Shown here: positions 5,150 through 13,080 of the stretch, piece after piece | Layout: each line of letters opens with the position of its first letter | How positions within the stretch are numbered: position 1 is the first letter of the stretch | Assembly: GCF_001422445.1 (NCBI RefSeq) | Contig: NZ_LMNA01000023.1 | Location: 1-64,000 of the forward strand | DNA: 64,000 nucleotides | Source: Pseudorhodoferax sp. Leaf274 | GTDB taxonomy: Bacteria > Pseudomonadota > Gammaproteobacteria > Burkholderiales > Burkholderiaceae_C | Reading direction: 5' to 3' | The notes under the pieces: generated by a model | What the model saw: only the letters and a program-made list of their open reading frames with translations | What the model was told of the DNA's origin: nothing | Database searches by the model: none | Translations under genes and position numbers: made by a program

Positions 5150-7172
5150 AACGGCGGCCGCGCTCAAGGCCGCCGTCCACGCTGGCATGGACGGCTTTCG
5201 GGCGGAGACGCCGCAGCGATTGGGCGACTGGGCCAAGGCCAACTTCATGCTGGCCGGCGAGAGCAGCCACCAGAAAGGGGGCTGGGAGGCCTGGTCCCTG
5301 CAGGTCGGTGTGCTTGACTTCATGTCCGACGACCGCATCAAGGACTTCGTCGTCAGGAAGTCCAAGCGGGTCGGCTACACCAAGATGTTGACCGCCTTCG
5401 TCGTCTACAACATCGCGCACCGGCGCCGCAAGCAGGCAATCTGGCAGCCAACCGACGACGACCGGGACAGCTACGTCAAGTCGGAGATCGATCCGGTGCT
5501 TGACCCTGAGACCGGGGTGAAGGCGGTCAACGCTGTGCGCAAGAAGGGCAAGGGCTCCGAGGACACGATGAAACTGAAGATGTTCCTCGGGTCCGCGCTG
5601 CACCTGCTCGGCGGCAAGGCGGCCCGCGCCTTTCGGCGCATCACGGTCGCCGTGTCCATTCTCGATGAGTGGTCCAAGTTCGACCAGTCCGTTGAGAAGG
5701 CTGGCGATCCGGGCGGCCTGGCCAAGGGGCGTCTGGAGGGAGCGCCGTACCCAAAGTTCGTCGGCGGCAGCACACCGCTGCTCAAGGGGCTGTGCCACGT
5801 CGAGCGCGCTTGCGAGAACACCGAAGGGATGGTGCGCTTTCACATCGACTGCCCGCGATGCGGCGTTGAGCACCCGCTGACCTGGGGCGGCAAGAAGTTC
5901 GCCCACGGTTTCAAGTGGGAGCGGGGCAAGCCTGAGACCGTGCGGCACGTCTGCCCGCACTGCCACGAGTCGATCACGCAGGCCGACTATCTGAGCGCGG
6001 GCGGCCTGCCGGCGCCTGGCGTCTGGGTGTGCGAGCGGACCGGCAAGCGATATGGCATGGACCGTGTCTGGCGCGACTCGGCCGGCATGCCATGTGCGCC
6101 GCCGCGCACGCTCGGCCTGCACGTGTGGGCGGCCTACAGCCCGCAGCGCGATTGGCCATCCATCGTCACGGAGTTCGAGGAGGCGCTGGTGGAGCTGGAG
6201 AAGGGCGAAGCAGGCCCGATGCAGCTATTCGTCAACGAGACGCTGGGCGAGACCTGGGAGTTGCAGGGCCAGCGGTCCGACGAGCACGCGCTGCAAGCGC
6301 GCGCCGAGCCTTACAAGCTCACCGTCGTGCCTAAGGGCGGCCTGGTTCTCACGGCCGGTGTCGACGTGCAGCGCAACCGTTGGGAGATCACGGTCTGGGC
6401 ATGGGGCCGCGGCATGGAGTCTTGGGTCGTGGATGTGATCGTGCTCGAAGGCAACCCGGCGGTGGACGACGACTGGGAGCAGGTGACCGCGCACCTGCAG
6501 CGCCGCTACAAGCAGGAGTGGCACGGCGGATCCATGGGGTTGTCTGCCATCAGCATCGACTCGTCCGACCAGACGCAGGCCGTCTACAACTGGGTGCGCA
6601 CCGCCCAGCACATCCTGCCGCGGCTGAGCGCGATCAAAGGCGATGGCGCTGAGACCGTCAACATCCTGGGCGCCAGCAGCCTGCAGGAAGTGAACTGGCG
6701 CGGGCAGAAGGTGCCCAAGGGCATCAAGCTCTGGCGCGTCGGTGTCGATGCGGCCAAGGACTTGCTGCTGGGCCAGTTGGAGATCGACAAGCCCGGCGCT
6801 GGCTGCGTCCACTTCAGTGACGAGTTGCCGCGCGAGTTCTATGAGCAGCTGACGGCCGAGCAGCGCGTGCTGTCGAAGGTCAATGGCCGCGACGCCTACA
6901 GGTGGATCAAGCGGCGCCCACGCAACGAGCAGCTCGACAACCGCAACTACGCGTTGCACGCGGCCTACCGGCTCGGCCTGCACAAGTTCACCGACAAGGA
7001 TTGGGCCAAGGTCGAGGCTGCGGTGCAGCCGCCCGCGGACCTGTTCTCCAGCCCAGTGCCGGAGGCAGCGCCCGAGCCAGTGCCTGCGCCTGCGCCGGTC
7101 GCGGCGCCCCCGGCAGTGCGCCGCATGGCGCCGCTTTCCCGGGCTGGCGGGGGGTTCGCAAAGAGCTGGTGA
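5136..7172 (+). CDS. Terminase large subunit, lambda gpA family
   Basis: 678 residues from ATG 5136 (MLHPETAAAL); ATG 5106 is a possible earlier start. The ATPase domain shows the family's deviant Walker A, KSKRVGYTKM (about residues 75-84), and a downstream acidic motif ILDEWSKFD. Two Cys pairs (CPRCG and CPHCH, roughly residues 245-290) match the metal-binding region of gpA. The nuclease half begins near LTAGVDVQRNRWEITVWAWGRG, whose Asp would bind metal, and ends near LDNRNYALHAAYRL. Length is close to lambda gpA (641). It translocates DNA and makes the cos nicks. The tail after residue 610 is Pro/Ala-rich. Confidence 0.93.
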   Translation: MLHPETAAALKAAVHAGMDGFRAETPQRLGDWAKANFMLAGESSHQKGGWEAWSLQVGVLDFMSDDRIKDFVVRKSKRVGYTKMLTAFVVYNIAHRRRKQAIWQPTDDDRDSYVKSEIDPVLDPETGVKAVNAVRKKGKGSEDTMKLKMFLGSALHLLGGKAARAFRRITVAVSILDEWSKFDQSVEKAGDPGGLAKGRLEGAPYPKFVGGSTPLLKGLCHVERACENTEGMVRFHIDCPRCGVEHPLTWGGKKFAHGFKWERGKPETVRHVCPHCHESITQADYLSAGGLPAPGVWVCERTGKRYGMDRVWRDSAGMPCAPPRTLGLHVWAAYSPQRDWPSIVTEFEEALVELEKGEAGPMQLFVNETLGETWELQGQRSDEHALQARAEPYKLTVVPKGGLVLTAGVDVQRNRWEITVWAWGRGMESWVVDVIVLEGNPAVDDDWEQVTAHLQRRYKQEWHGGSMGLSAISIDSSDQTQAVYNWVRTAQHILPRLSAIKGDGAETVNILGASSLQEVNWRGQKVPKGIKLWRVGVDAAKDLLLGQLEIDKPGAGCVHFSDELPREFYEQLTAEQRVLSKVNGRDAYRWIKRRPRNEQLDNRNYALHAAYRLGLHKFTDKDWAKVEAAVQPPADLFSSPVPEAAPEPVPAPAPVAAPPAVRRMAPLSRAGGGFAKSW

Positions 7173-7184
7173 CACCTCTTGCAA

Positions 7185-7216
7185 CTTGACAGGCAAAAAG
7201 CGACAATCAGCCTGTC
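7185..7216. promoter_or_regulatory. Inverted repeat upstream of the Mor-like gene
   Basis: GACAGGC (7188-7194) and GCCTGTC (7210-7216) form a perfect 7-bp inverted repeat whose centres are 22 bp apart, about two helical turns. A consensus -35 TTGACA (7186-7191) overlaps the left arm, but no good -10 is seen 16-18 bp further on. This fits either an activator-dependent promoter or an operator for the gene that follows. Confidence 0.4.
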
Positions 7217-7250
7217 GCGCTTGAAAATCACCTCTGCACAAGATCTCCAA

Positions 7251-7511
7251 ATGGCTGACATCGTCGATGACTTCCTGACACGCCTGGTGCAGCATGTGCC
7301 CGAGTTGCCGACCGATACGCGTGTCCGGCTGGAGTCAGACCTGCGTGGGCAGTGGGGCGGCTCGAAGCCCTACGTCGCCAAGCAAATGAACCGCGTCACA
7401 CGAACCACCCTGCTGGCGTGCGGGCTGCGCAGCCAGTTGCCCATGCGAGAGGTTTTCGCGCGTGCGGGCGTCAGCCCCCGGACCGGGTATCGGCTCCTGG
7501 GCGGGAAGTAG
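7251..7511 (+). CDS. Mor-like transcriptional activator
   Basis: 86 residues from ATG 7251. Motifs fit the Mor/C activator family of Mu-like phages: an N-terminal helical dimer region (VDDFLTRLVQHVPELPTD), then WGGSKPYVAKQ corresponding to the family's GGxxxYxPK strand, then a C-terminal helix-turn-helix (MREVFARAGVSPRTGYRLL). Such proteins bind dyad DNA and activate promoters that lack a -35. It sits alone between terminase and head genes, directly after an inverted repeat and directly before a dyad-containing box (7536-7558) that recurs at 13026, so those are plausible targets. No strong binding site precedes the ATG. Assignment rests on motif pattern only. Confidence 0.6.
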   Translation: MADIVDDFLTRLVQHVPELPTDTRVRLESDLRGQWGGSKPYVAKQMNRVTRTTLLACGLRSQLPMREVFARAGVSPRTGYRLLGGK

Positions 7512-7535
7512 CGCCCAGCGCCAGGTCCGCTTGGC

Positions 7536-7590
7536 GCTGTGCCAAATTGGGCCTTAACTCTTCTCGGGCGGGCTCGCACCATGCGAGCCC
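7536..7590 (+). promoter_or_regulatory. Box copy A and start-codon hairpin before head gene
   Basis: A 23-bp box (7536-7558, core GTGCCAAATTGGGCC with dyad CCAA-A-TTGG) is identical to a box at 13026-13048. Each ends exactly 32 nt before an ATG that begins ATGAGC. Between box and ATG lies a perfect 9-bp stem hairpin (GGGCTCGCA, loop CCA, TGCGAGCCC; 7570-7590) abutting the start codon, with no Shine-Dalgarno. A further stem AGCGCCA/TGGCGCT (7517-7538) precedes and overlaps the box. Confidence 0.6.
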
Positions 7591-8148
7591 ATGAGCGCGA
7601 CCCCTGAACCATCCTGCATCGTCGCGGGCGATACCGTTGCCTGGCGCAAGGTGCTGCCGGCCTACCCTGCAAGCGAAGGCTGGGTCCTTGCCTATGCGCT
7701 GATCAACGCTGCGCGCCGGATCGACATCACCAGCTCGGCGGCTGGCGCCGACCACCAAGTCAACCTGCAGCCCTCGACCACGGCCGGCTATGTGGCCGAC
7801 GCCTACGAGTGGGTGGCGGTGGTCACGCGGGCTGGCGAGCGACATACCGTTGGTCGCGGCCAAATGCGCGTGCAGCCTGACCTGATGGCAGCCAGCGCCC
7901 ACGATGGCCGCACCAGTGCGCGCAAGGCGTTGGACGCGGTCAATGCGGCGATGGAGACCTACGGCAACAAGGCGTACCTCCAGTCCTACCAGATCGCTGG
8001 CCGCAGCCAGTCATTCCGCTCGCCATCCGAGTTCATGGCGTTCCGCAGCCAGCTGATGGCGGAAGTGCGCCGCGAGGAGATGGCTGGCCGCCTGGCTGCC
8101 GGAATGGGTGGCGCCAACATGGTCGGCGTGCGGTTCAACACCCGATGA
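7591..8148 (+). CDS. Phage head protein in the gpW position
   Basis: 185 residues between terminase and portal, where lambda encodes head-joining protein W, though it is nearly three times longer. The N-terminal half (about 1-95) is beta-rich (CIVAGDTVAWRKVL, HQVNLQPSTTAGYVADAYEW). The C-terminal half is helical and basic with a glycine-rich end (FRSQLMAEVRREEMAGRLAAG). The stop overlaps the portal ATG (ATGA). The start is at ATG 7591 although a hairpin rather than a Shine-Dalgarno sequence precedes it. A role in head completion or joining is inferred from position; I do not recognise the family with certainty. Confidence 0.55.
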   Translation: MSATPEPSCIVAGDTVAWRKVLPAYPASEGWVLAYALINAARRIDITSSAAGADHQVNLQPSTTAGYVADAYEWVAVVTRAGERHTVGRGQMRVQPDLMAASAHDGRTSARKALDAVNAAMETYGNKAYLQSYQIAGRSQSFRSPSEFMAFRSQLMAEVRREEMAGRLAAGMGGANMVGVRFNTR

Positions 8149-9776
8149 GTTCCGCCGCCGTCCCTTGGTACAACGAGCGCGCGGTGTCGCAGAAGCGCAG
8201 CGTGGTGCTCACAAAGTGGCTGCAGCAGCGCCCCGGCGCCATTGGGCGCAGTGGCATTGAGCCTGTGCGCATGCTGCAGGCGCCGGCCCGCCGCGCCTAC
8301 GCTGCGGCGCAGGTCAACCGGCTCACCCAGGGCTGGAGCACGACCAGCGCCAGTGCCAACACCGACATCCATCGTGCGCTCGACGCGGTGCGCGCGCGCT
8401 CGCGCAGCCTCTCGCAGAACGACGAGTACGTGCGCAAGTGGCTGGCGCTGGTCGACACCAACGTCGTCGGCCCCGATGGCTTCCGGCTACAGGGGCGTGT
8501 CTACGGGGCCGACCGTCAGCCCGACCGCCTGGCGAACGATGCCATCGAGGCCGGAATCGCGCGGTGGTCCGAGGCGGGCGTGTGCGATGTCACTGGCCGC
8601 CATAGCCGCACGGACCTGGAGCACATCGGCATCAAGCAGGTCGCCCGCGATGGCGAGTACCTGTTCCGCTGGATCCGAGGGGCCGAGGCCGGCAATGCAT
8701 TCGGCCTGGCGCTGCAGGCGCTGGACGTGGACCGGCTGGACACGAACCTGAACCGGCCTGCCGACCAGGGGCGCAATGCCATCCGCATGGGCGTCGAGCT
8801 CAACCGCTATGGCCGGCCCGTGGCGTACCACCTGCGCAGCGCTCACCCAGGCGACCTGTACCAGCAGGCGCAGGGTGGCCAGGTCGGCGTTGTTGAGCGC
8901 GTGCCAGCCGAAGACATCCTGCACGACTTCATTGCGGACCGCCCCGAGCAGGTCCGCGGCATGCCATGGGCTCACGCGGCCATGCCGCGGCTGAACAACA
9001 TTGGCGGGTACGAGGAGGCTGCTGTCATCGCTGCGCGCGTTGGCGCCAGCAAGATGGGGTTCTTCACCACCCCCGAGGGTGACAACGCGCCGGTCGTGAC
9101 CGGAACCGAGGTCGATGGGGCGGGCAATGCTGTTCCCGTCATGGACGCTGACCCGGGAACGTTCCAGACGCTGCCCCAAGGCGTGGAATTCACGCCGTTC
9201 AATCCCGACTATCCGGCGGCGATGTACGCCGACTTCGTGAAAGCGAACCTGCGCGGCGTGGCCAGTGGCCTGCTGGTGGCCTACCACTCCCTCGCCAACG
9301 ACCTGGAGGGCGTGAGTTTTTCGAGCATCCGGTCGGGCACGCTGGAAGACCGTGACATGTGGATGCTGATCCAACGCTGGTTCTCCCAGTCGTTCCTGCG
9401 CCGCGTGCACGCCGAGGTGCTGCGCGTCGGCCTGGCCTTCGGCTTGTTCGTGATGCCCAACGGCAGTGCGCTTCCGCTGGCCAAGATCGACAAGTTCCGG
9501 CCGCACACGTGGCAGGGCCGGCGATGGGAGTGGGTCGACCCGCGCGCCGACATCGAGGCCGATGTCGCTGCCATCGACGCGGGCCTCAAGAGCCCGCAGA
9601 GCGTGGCCGCGAAGCTGGGCATGGACTACGAGGACCTGCTGCAAGAGATCAAGCAGGCCGAGGACATGCGCAAGGCCGCTGGCGTGGTGTTGCCCGACCG
9701 GCACGCCAAGGCCCAGCTGCAGCAGCCCGCGGCGCCGGCCGCCAAACCCAAATCGAAGTCTGAGGACGAAACATGA
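8145..9776 (+). CDS. Portal protein, lambda gpB family
   Basis: 543 residues with the lambda-portal family pattern: RRAYAAAQVNRLTQGW near residue 45, LSQNDEYVRKWLALVDTNVVGPDGFRLQ, the ALDVDRLD region, and the conserved VASGLLVAYHSLANDLEGVSFSSIRSG segment in the middle. Twelve copies form the ring through which DNA enters and leaves the capsid and to which the tail joins. The C-terminus is Ala/Pro/Lys-rich. It overlaps its neighbours on both sides by ATGA, so head gene expression is coupled. Unlike lambda, no ClpP-type capsid protease follows directly; an SGNH hydrolase gene comes next. Confidence 0.93.
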   Translation: MSSAAVPWYNERAVSQKRSVVLTKWLQQRPGAIGRSGIEPVRMLQAPARRAYAAAQVNRLTQGWSTTSASANTDIHRALDAVRARSRSLSQNDEYVRKWLALVDTNVVGPDGFRLQGRVYGADRQPDRLANDAIEAGIARWSEAGVCDVTGRHSRTDLEHIGIKQVARDGEYLFRWIRGAEAGNAFGLALQALDVDRLDTNLNRPADQGRNAIRMGVELNRYGRPVAYHLRSAHPGDLYQQAQGGQVGVVERVPAEDILHDFIADRPEQVRGMPWAHAAMPRLNNIGGYEEAAVIAARVGASKMGFFTTPEGDNAPVVTGTEVDGAGNAVPVMDADPGTFQTLPQGVEFTPFNPDYPAAMYADFVKANLRGVASGLLVAYHSLANDLEGVSFSSIRSGTLEDRDMWMLIQRWFSQSFLRRVHAEVLRVGLAFGLFVMPNGSALPLAKIDKFRPHTWQGRRWEWVDPRADIEADVAAIDAGLKSPQSVAAKLGMDYEDLLQEIKQAEDMRKAAGVVLPDRHAKAQLQQPAAPAAKPKSKSEDET

Positions 9777-11410
9777 CGATGCGAATCACGATGACCCAGG
9801 CACGCCTGGGCGAGGCTGGGGCGGTGCTGGCCCTTGGGCAGACCTACACGGTCTCCGACGCGTTCGGCGCGGAGATGGTCGGCAAGCGCTTTGCTTCCGA
9901 CACCGACGGGGTGCTGCTGCCTCCGCAGACCGCCAACCCGGTGTCTTCCGACCCTCAGCGCGGGCTTGTTGTCGGAAGCGGTTCCTCGGTGTCAGGGGGT
10001 GGCGGCACGCCTATCGTCGTCACCGGCACGCCAGGCGTGGGCAACGTGCTCACGGCGAGCTTTCCGATGGGCACGGGTGCGGTCAAGTGGCAGCGGCTGA
10101 TCGGTTCCACCTGGACGGACATCGCTGGCGAGACGGCGCTGACGTACACCCAGGTGGTCGCTGACGCGCCGGGCGTGCGGCCGGTGGCCACCGCCTACAC
10201 GCCGTTCGGCGCTGCGACGACGTTCCCCGGCCCGTCCGTCTACCTCGGCAACTTTGCGGGCCAGGTGCTGACGATGACCGACCGTGCCGGCTCTGGATCC
10301 GGCACGCAGTCCATGAGCCGGTCGCGGCACCGCGCCCGTGCCGCCGTATCGTTCGTGCAGATCGCCATCCCGAATTGGGTCGTTTTGCACAGCAATTTCA
10401 CCGAGACGGCGGGCAACGGACCGGCCACCGTGGAGGCGGCCATCGAGTACCCCATCGGGACGACGAGCACGCGCTTCAAGTGGTCGACAGCCAACTCCAC
10501 GGTGATCCCGGCGGGAGAAACCTCCGCGCTCTCCGACAAGCTCGCCATCGCGCTGCCGAAAAACGCCGAATTCATGATTCGGATCTACTGGACGTGCCCG
10601 AACGGCCTGATCTGGCAGTCCAGCCCGTCCGGCGGCTTCTACCCACTGGTCAATGACACTGCCCGCGGAGAGGGCTACGTCTACGCCGTCAGCGGCCTGG
10701 CCAACACGGTCACGGGCGTTGGCGCGGTGTCGGGCGGCACCTCGGGCGGGGACGGCATCCGCTTTGGACCCTGCGCCATCGTTTCTGACATTGTGGAGCC
10801 AACGATCGGGATCATCGGGGACAGCCGCACCACCGGCGCATCTGACAGCTATGGGGATGCCACTGGCGACCTGGGTGTCGTGGCGCGGTCCATCGGCCCG
10901 AACTTTGGATACATCCACGTTGGCAAACACAGCGACGGCGCCGACAAATTCATTGCGTCCAGCACTCGACGCCGTGAGCTGATGCAGTACGTGTCGCACA
11001 TCATCTGCGAGTACGGCATCAACGACGTTGTGGGCGCCGGGCGCACCTGGACTCAGCTCCAGGCATCGCTCAACACCATCCACGGTTACTTCCCGGACAA
11101 GCCCGTGTGGCAGACCACGCTGAACCCGTGGACGACCAGCAGCGATTCCTGGGCCACGACTGCGGGGCAGACCAAGGGCGCATGGGCCACGCGCTACGAC
11201 GAGGTCAACGCCGGCATCCGTGCTGGCGGCGTGGGTGCTGGCCGGGTGTTCGACATCGCCAGCATCGCGGAGTCCGCAATCGGGAGTGGCTTGTGGCGCG
11301 TGAACGGGACTGCCAATTACGCCACCAACGATGGCGCCCACGAGACCTTTGCCATGAACATCCTGATCAAGAACAGCGGGATCATCCCGGCGTCTGCCTT
11401 CACGCGCTGA
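9773..11410 (+). CDS. Phage protein with SGNH/GDSL hydrolase domain
   Basis: 545 residues, coupled to the portal gene by ATGA. Residues 1-60 resemble a small head-associated protein. Residues about 60-160 are beta-rich and Ig-like (GTPGVGNVLTASF..WQRLIGSTWTDIAG..YTQVVAD). The C-terminal half is an SGNH hydrolase: block I IGIIGDSRTTG with nucleophile Ser351, block III GINDV (Gly415, Asn417) and block V DGAH with Asp520 and His523. Such enzymes de-esterify acetylated sugars or lipids. Placed among head genes, it may be a virion enzyme acting on acylated surface polysaccharide, or a lysogenic conversion gene. No signal peptide is visible. Substrate unknown. Confidence 0.75.
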   Translation: MTMRITMTQARLGEAGAVLALGQTYTVSDAFGAEMVGKRFASDTDGVLLPPQTANPVSSDPQRGLVVGSGSSVSGGGGTPIVVTGTPGVGNVLTASFPMGTGAVKWQRLIGSTWTDIAGETALTYTQVVADAPGVRPVATAYTPFGAATTFPGPSVYLGNFAGQVLTMTDRAGSGSGTQSMSRSRHRARAAVSFVQIAIPNWVVLHSNFTETAGNGPATVEAAIEYPIGTTSTRFKWSTANSTVIPAGETSALSDKLAIALPKNAEFMIRIYWTCPNGLIWQSSPSGGFYPLVNDTARGEGYVYAVSGLANTVTGVGAVSGGTSGGDGIRFGPCAIVSDIVEPTIGIIGDSRTTGASDSYGDATGDLGVVARSIGPNFGYIHVGKHSDGADKFIASSTRRRELMQYVSHIICEYGINDVVGAGRTWTQLQASLNTIHGYFPDKPVWQTTLNPWTTSSDSWATTAGQTKGAWATRYDEVNAGIRAGGVGAGRVFDIASIAESAIGSGLWRVNGTANYATNDGAHETFAMNILIKNSGIIPASAFTR

Positions 11411-11467
11411 TTCCCACCCTCTTGCCGGGCGGATCCATCCACTTGCTGGTGCAGACTTGACCATCTG

Positions 11468-11488
11468 AAGGCTCGCCATGCGAGCCTT
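11468..11488. terminator. Hairpin between convergent genes
   Basis: A perfect 9-bp stem (AAGGCTCGC, loop CAT, GCGAGCCTT) between the ends of the rightward SGNH gene and the leftward small regulator gene. No long U-tract follows on either strand, so if it is a terminator it is weak. Its core is closely similar to the hairpin at 7570-7590. Confidence 0.45.
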
Positions 11489-11489
11489 G

Positions 11490-11681
11490 TCACTTCTTGA
11501 CCGACTCGGCTGGCGGCTTCCAGTCCTTGGGCGGTGTGCCCTTTGCTACCCGCTCGCGCATCCAGTCGTAGCCGTAGAGGTCAACTCGCTCCCAGGCTGC
11601 AGCATTCATGCTGATGGTCCTTGGGATGAGCCGCTCGTCGTCGGAGAGGCGCGGCCTGCCTCCTTTGTTCTTGGTCGTCAT
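11490..11681 (-). CDS. Small basic DNA-binding protein, RHH-like
   Basis: 63 residues starting MTTKNKGGRPRLSDDERL. The GRPR element resembles an AT-hook, and LIPRTISMNAAAWERVDLYGYDW resembles the strand-helix part of ribbon-helix-helix regulators. It is divergent from the recombinase gene across a region with two perfect palindromes, so it probably controls both genes, as small regulators of mobile-element integrases do. The predicted -35 TTGTTT and -10 TACGTT of its own promoter flank the first palindrome. Function is inferred from size, charge and placement. Confidence 0.6.
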   Translation of the reverse strand: MTTKNKGGRPRLSDDERLIPRTISMNAAAWERVDLYGYDWMRERVAKGTPPKDWKPPAESVKK

Positions 11682-11721
11682 GCGTGAATTCTGTCACGGT
11701 TTCGTTGGTTGATAAACGTAA

Positions 11722-11775
11722 GTTTACCTACTAGGTAAACAAGGGCTCTGCTACAGTTTTTCTAATAGAAAAACT
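11722..11775. promoter_or_regulatory. Two perfect palindromes in a divergent promoter region
   Basis: Palindrome 1 is GTTTACCTACTAGGTAAAC (11722-11740, arms of 9). Palindrome 2 (11755-11775) has 10-bp arms AGTTTTTCTA and TAGAAAAACT around one base. Centres are 34 bp apart. The segment is much richer in A/T than the surrounding genes. Palindrome 2 ends 17 nt before the recombinase ATG. Both look like operators for a dimeric regulator controlling the divergent pair. Confidence 0.7.
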
Positions 11776-11792
11776 CTTTGCAAAGGGCCGTC

Positions 11793-13010
11793 ATGCTGCC
11801 ACCGATATCTGCCAACATCACGCTCCAGGTCGATGCGAATGTTCTCGCAGAGCTGGTAATTTCACGGTTTCGCGAAGCGATTTATTCCGGGCTGGCGCCG
11901 GGTGTCGCTGCGATGCCTGTCCAGGCGGCTTCGGTTGATGGGGGTGTTCTAGCCTCTGCGGTGGCTGTTGTGCCACCGCATGCAGTTCCTCCGCACGTGC
12001 AGGTGCCGCCGGCGCCGGCGCCCGCTCCGCCGCCAGTGCCTGTCGTCGCGGCTTCGGTTGCCCAGTCCGAGCCGGAGCCCCAACTGCCATCGGTAGACGA
12101 GCCTGCGGGTCGGACGGTGCGTGAGTGGCTGGCGATCTACCGCGACATCGTTGCGCGCAAAAGCATCAAGGCCAACACGCGCACGAACACCGAGTCCAAT
12201 CTCCGGCATATCGACCGCCTCTGGGGCGAGCTGCCGATCCGTAGCCTCAAGCCTCGCCTGATCAAGGCTGCGCTGCAGGACGGGTTGGAGAGCGACAGTC
12301 TGCGCGGCCGCGTGCTGGCGCTCATGAAGGACGTGCTGAAGGAGGCGGTGATGGATGAATGGGTGGAGGCCAATGCCGCCCTGCCCGTCGACCCGATCTC
12401 CGCCAAAGTGCAGCGCAAGCGCATGAGCCTGGAGACGCTGGCCGGCGTGCGCGATGCGGCGGCAGCGCATGCGCAGGCGTGGGTCACGCCGATGGTCTTG
12501 CTCGGGGTGGCCACCGGCCAGCGCCGCGCTGATCTTGCAAAGATGAAGTTCTCCGACGTGGTCGATGGGTGCCTGCAGGTGGTCCAGCAAAAGGAGGCCG
12601 GCAAGGGCTACGGCTCGCGGCTGGCCATCCCGCTGGATCTGCGGCTGGATGCAATCGGCATGTCGGTCGGCGAGGTGATCGAGTCCTGCCGCGAATACGC
12701 GCCACCTGGCGATTTCCTGATCCGGCAGAAGAGCGGCAAGCCGCTGGAAAAATCGAATCTCAGCGCGCGCTTCACCGAGATCATGCGCACTGCGTTCCCC
12801 GGCGCCTACGGTGAGGGCGAGTGGCCCTCGTTGCACGAGCTGCGATCTCTGTCTGAGCGCCTGTACCGCAAGCAGGGCATCGACACGCAGACGCTGCTCG
12901 GCCACGCCGACATCGCAATGACCAACCGCTACAACGACGACCGCGGTTTGACTGCCAAGGAGTTCAAGCGCGTCGGGTTCAAGAAGCCCGAGCCGCCCGC
13001 GGCCGAGTAG
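11793..13010 (+). CDS. Tyrosine recombinase (phage integrase family)
   Basis: 405 residues from ATG 11793 (a TTG at 11778 is in frame). An unusual Pro/Ala/Val-rich N-terminal extension (about 40-105) precedes a core-binding domain (VREWLAIYRDIVARKSIKANT..LWGELPIRSLKPRLIKAAL) and the catalytic domain. Catalytic residues are visible: Arg244 in TGQRRADL, His348 and Arg351 in LHELR, His371 in LLGHADIAMT and Tyr380 in NRY. It should be active. The gene lies between the portal/SGNH genes and the capsid gene, instead of at a prophage end, with its own divergent regulator. Whether it integrates this phage or a smaller element is open. Confidence 0.88.
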   Translation: MLPPISANITLQVDANVLAELVISRFREAIYSGLAPGVAAMPVQAASVDGGVLASAVAVVPPHAVPPHVQVPPAPAPAPPPVPVVAASVAQSEPEPQLPSVDEPAGRTVREWLAIYRDIVARKSIKANTRTNTESNLRHIDRLWGELPIRSLKPRLIKAALQDGLESDSLRGRVLALMKDVLKEAVMDEWVEANAALPVDPISAKVQRKRMSLETLAGVRDAAAAHAQAWVTPMVLLGVATGQRRADLAKMKFSDVVDGCLQVVQQKEAGKGYGSRLAIPLDLRLDAIGMSVGEVIESCREYAPPGDFLIRQKSGKPLEKSNLSARFTEIMRTAFPGAYGEGEWPSLHELRSLSERLYRKQGIDTQTLLGHADIAMTNRYNDDRGLTAKEFKRVGFKKPEPPAAE

Positions 13011-13025
13011 TTGCCTCGCGTGGCG

Positions 13026-13080
13026 GCTGTGCCAAATTGGGCCTTAACCGGGCAGCGTGTTCTGCGGACCATCGCTGCCC
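13026..13080 (+). promoter_or_regulatory. Box copy B and start-codon hairpin before capsid gene
   Basis: 13026-13048 is identical over 23 bp to the box at 7536-7558, again ending 32 nt before ATG (13081). The interval holds a different hairpin with 8-bp arms GGGCAGCG (13050-13057) and CGCTGCCC (13073-13080) that abuts the ATG. Sequence differs from copy A outside the box, but spacing and architecture are conserved, which points to function rather than chance duplication. Confidence 0.6.

Noticed and set aside
7179-7250. An N-terminal extension of the Mor-like protein from TTG 7179.
   Set aside because: It would translate through the inverted repeat, has no ribosome binding site, and the family pattern begins at ATG 7251.
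7536-13048. The two 23-bp boxes as attachment sites of an excisable element.
   Set aside because: Excision would remove the portal gene, and both copies keep exact spacing to a start codon. Kept only as an alternative within the finding, not as an annotation.
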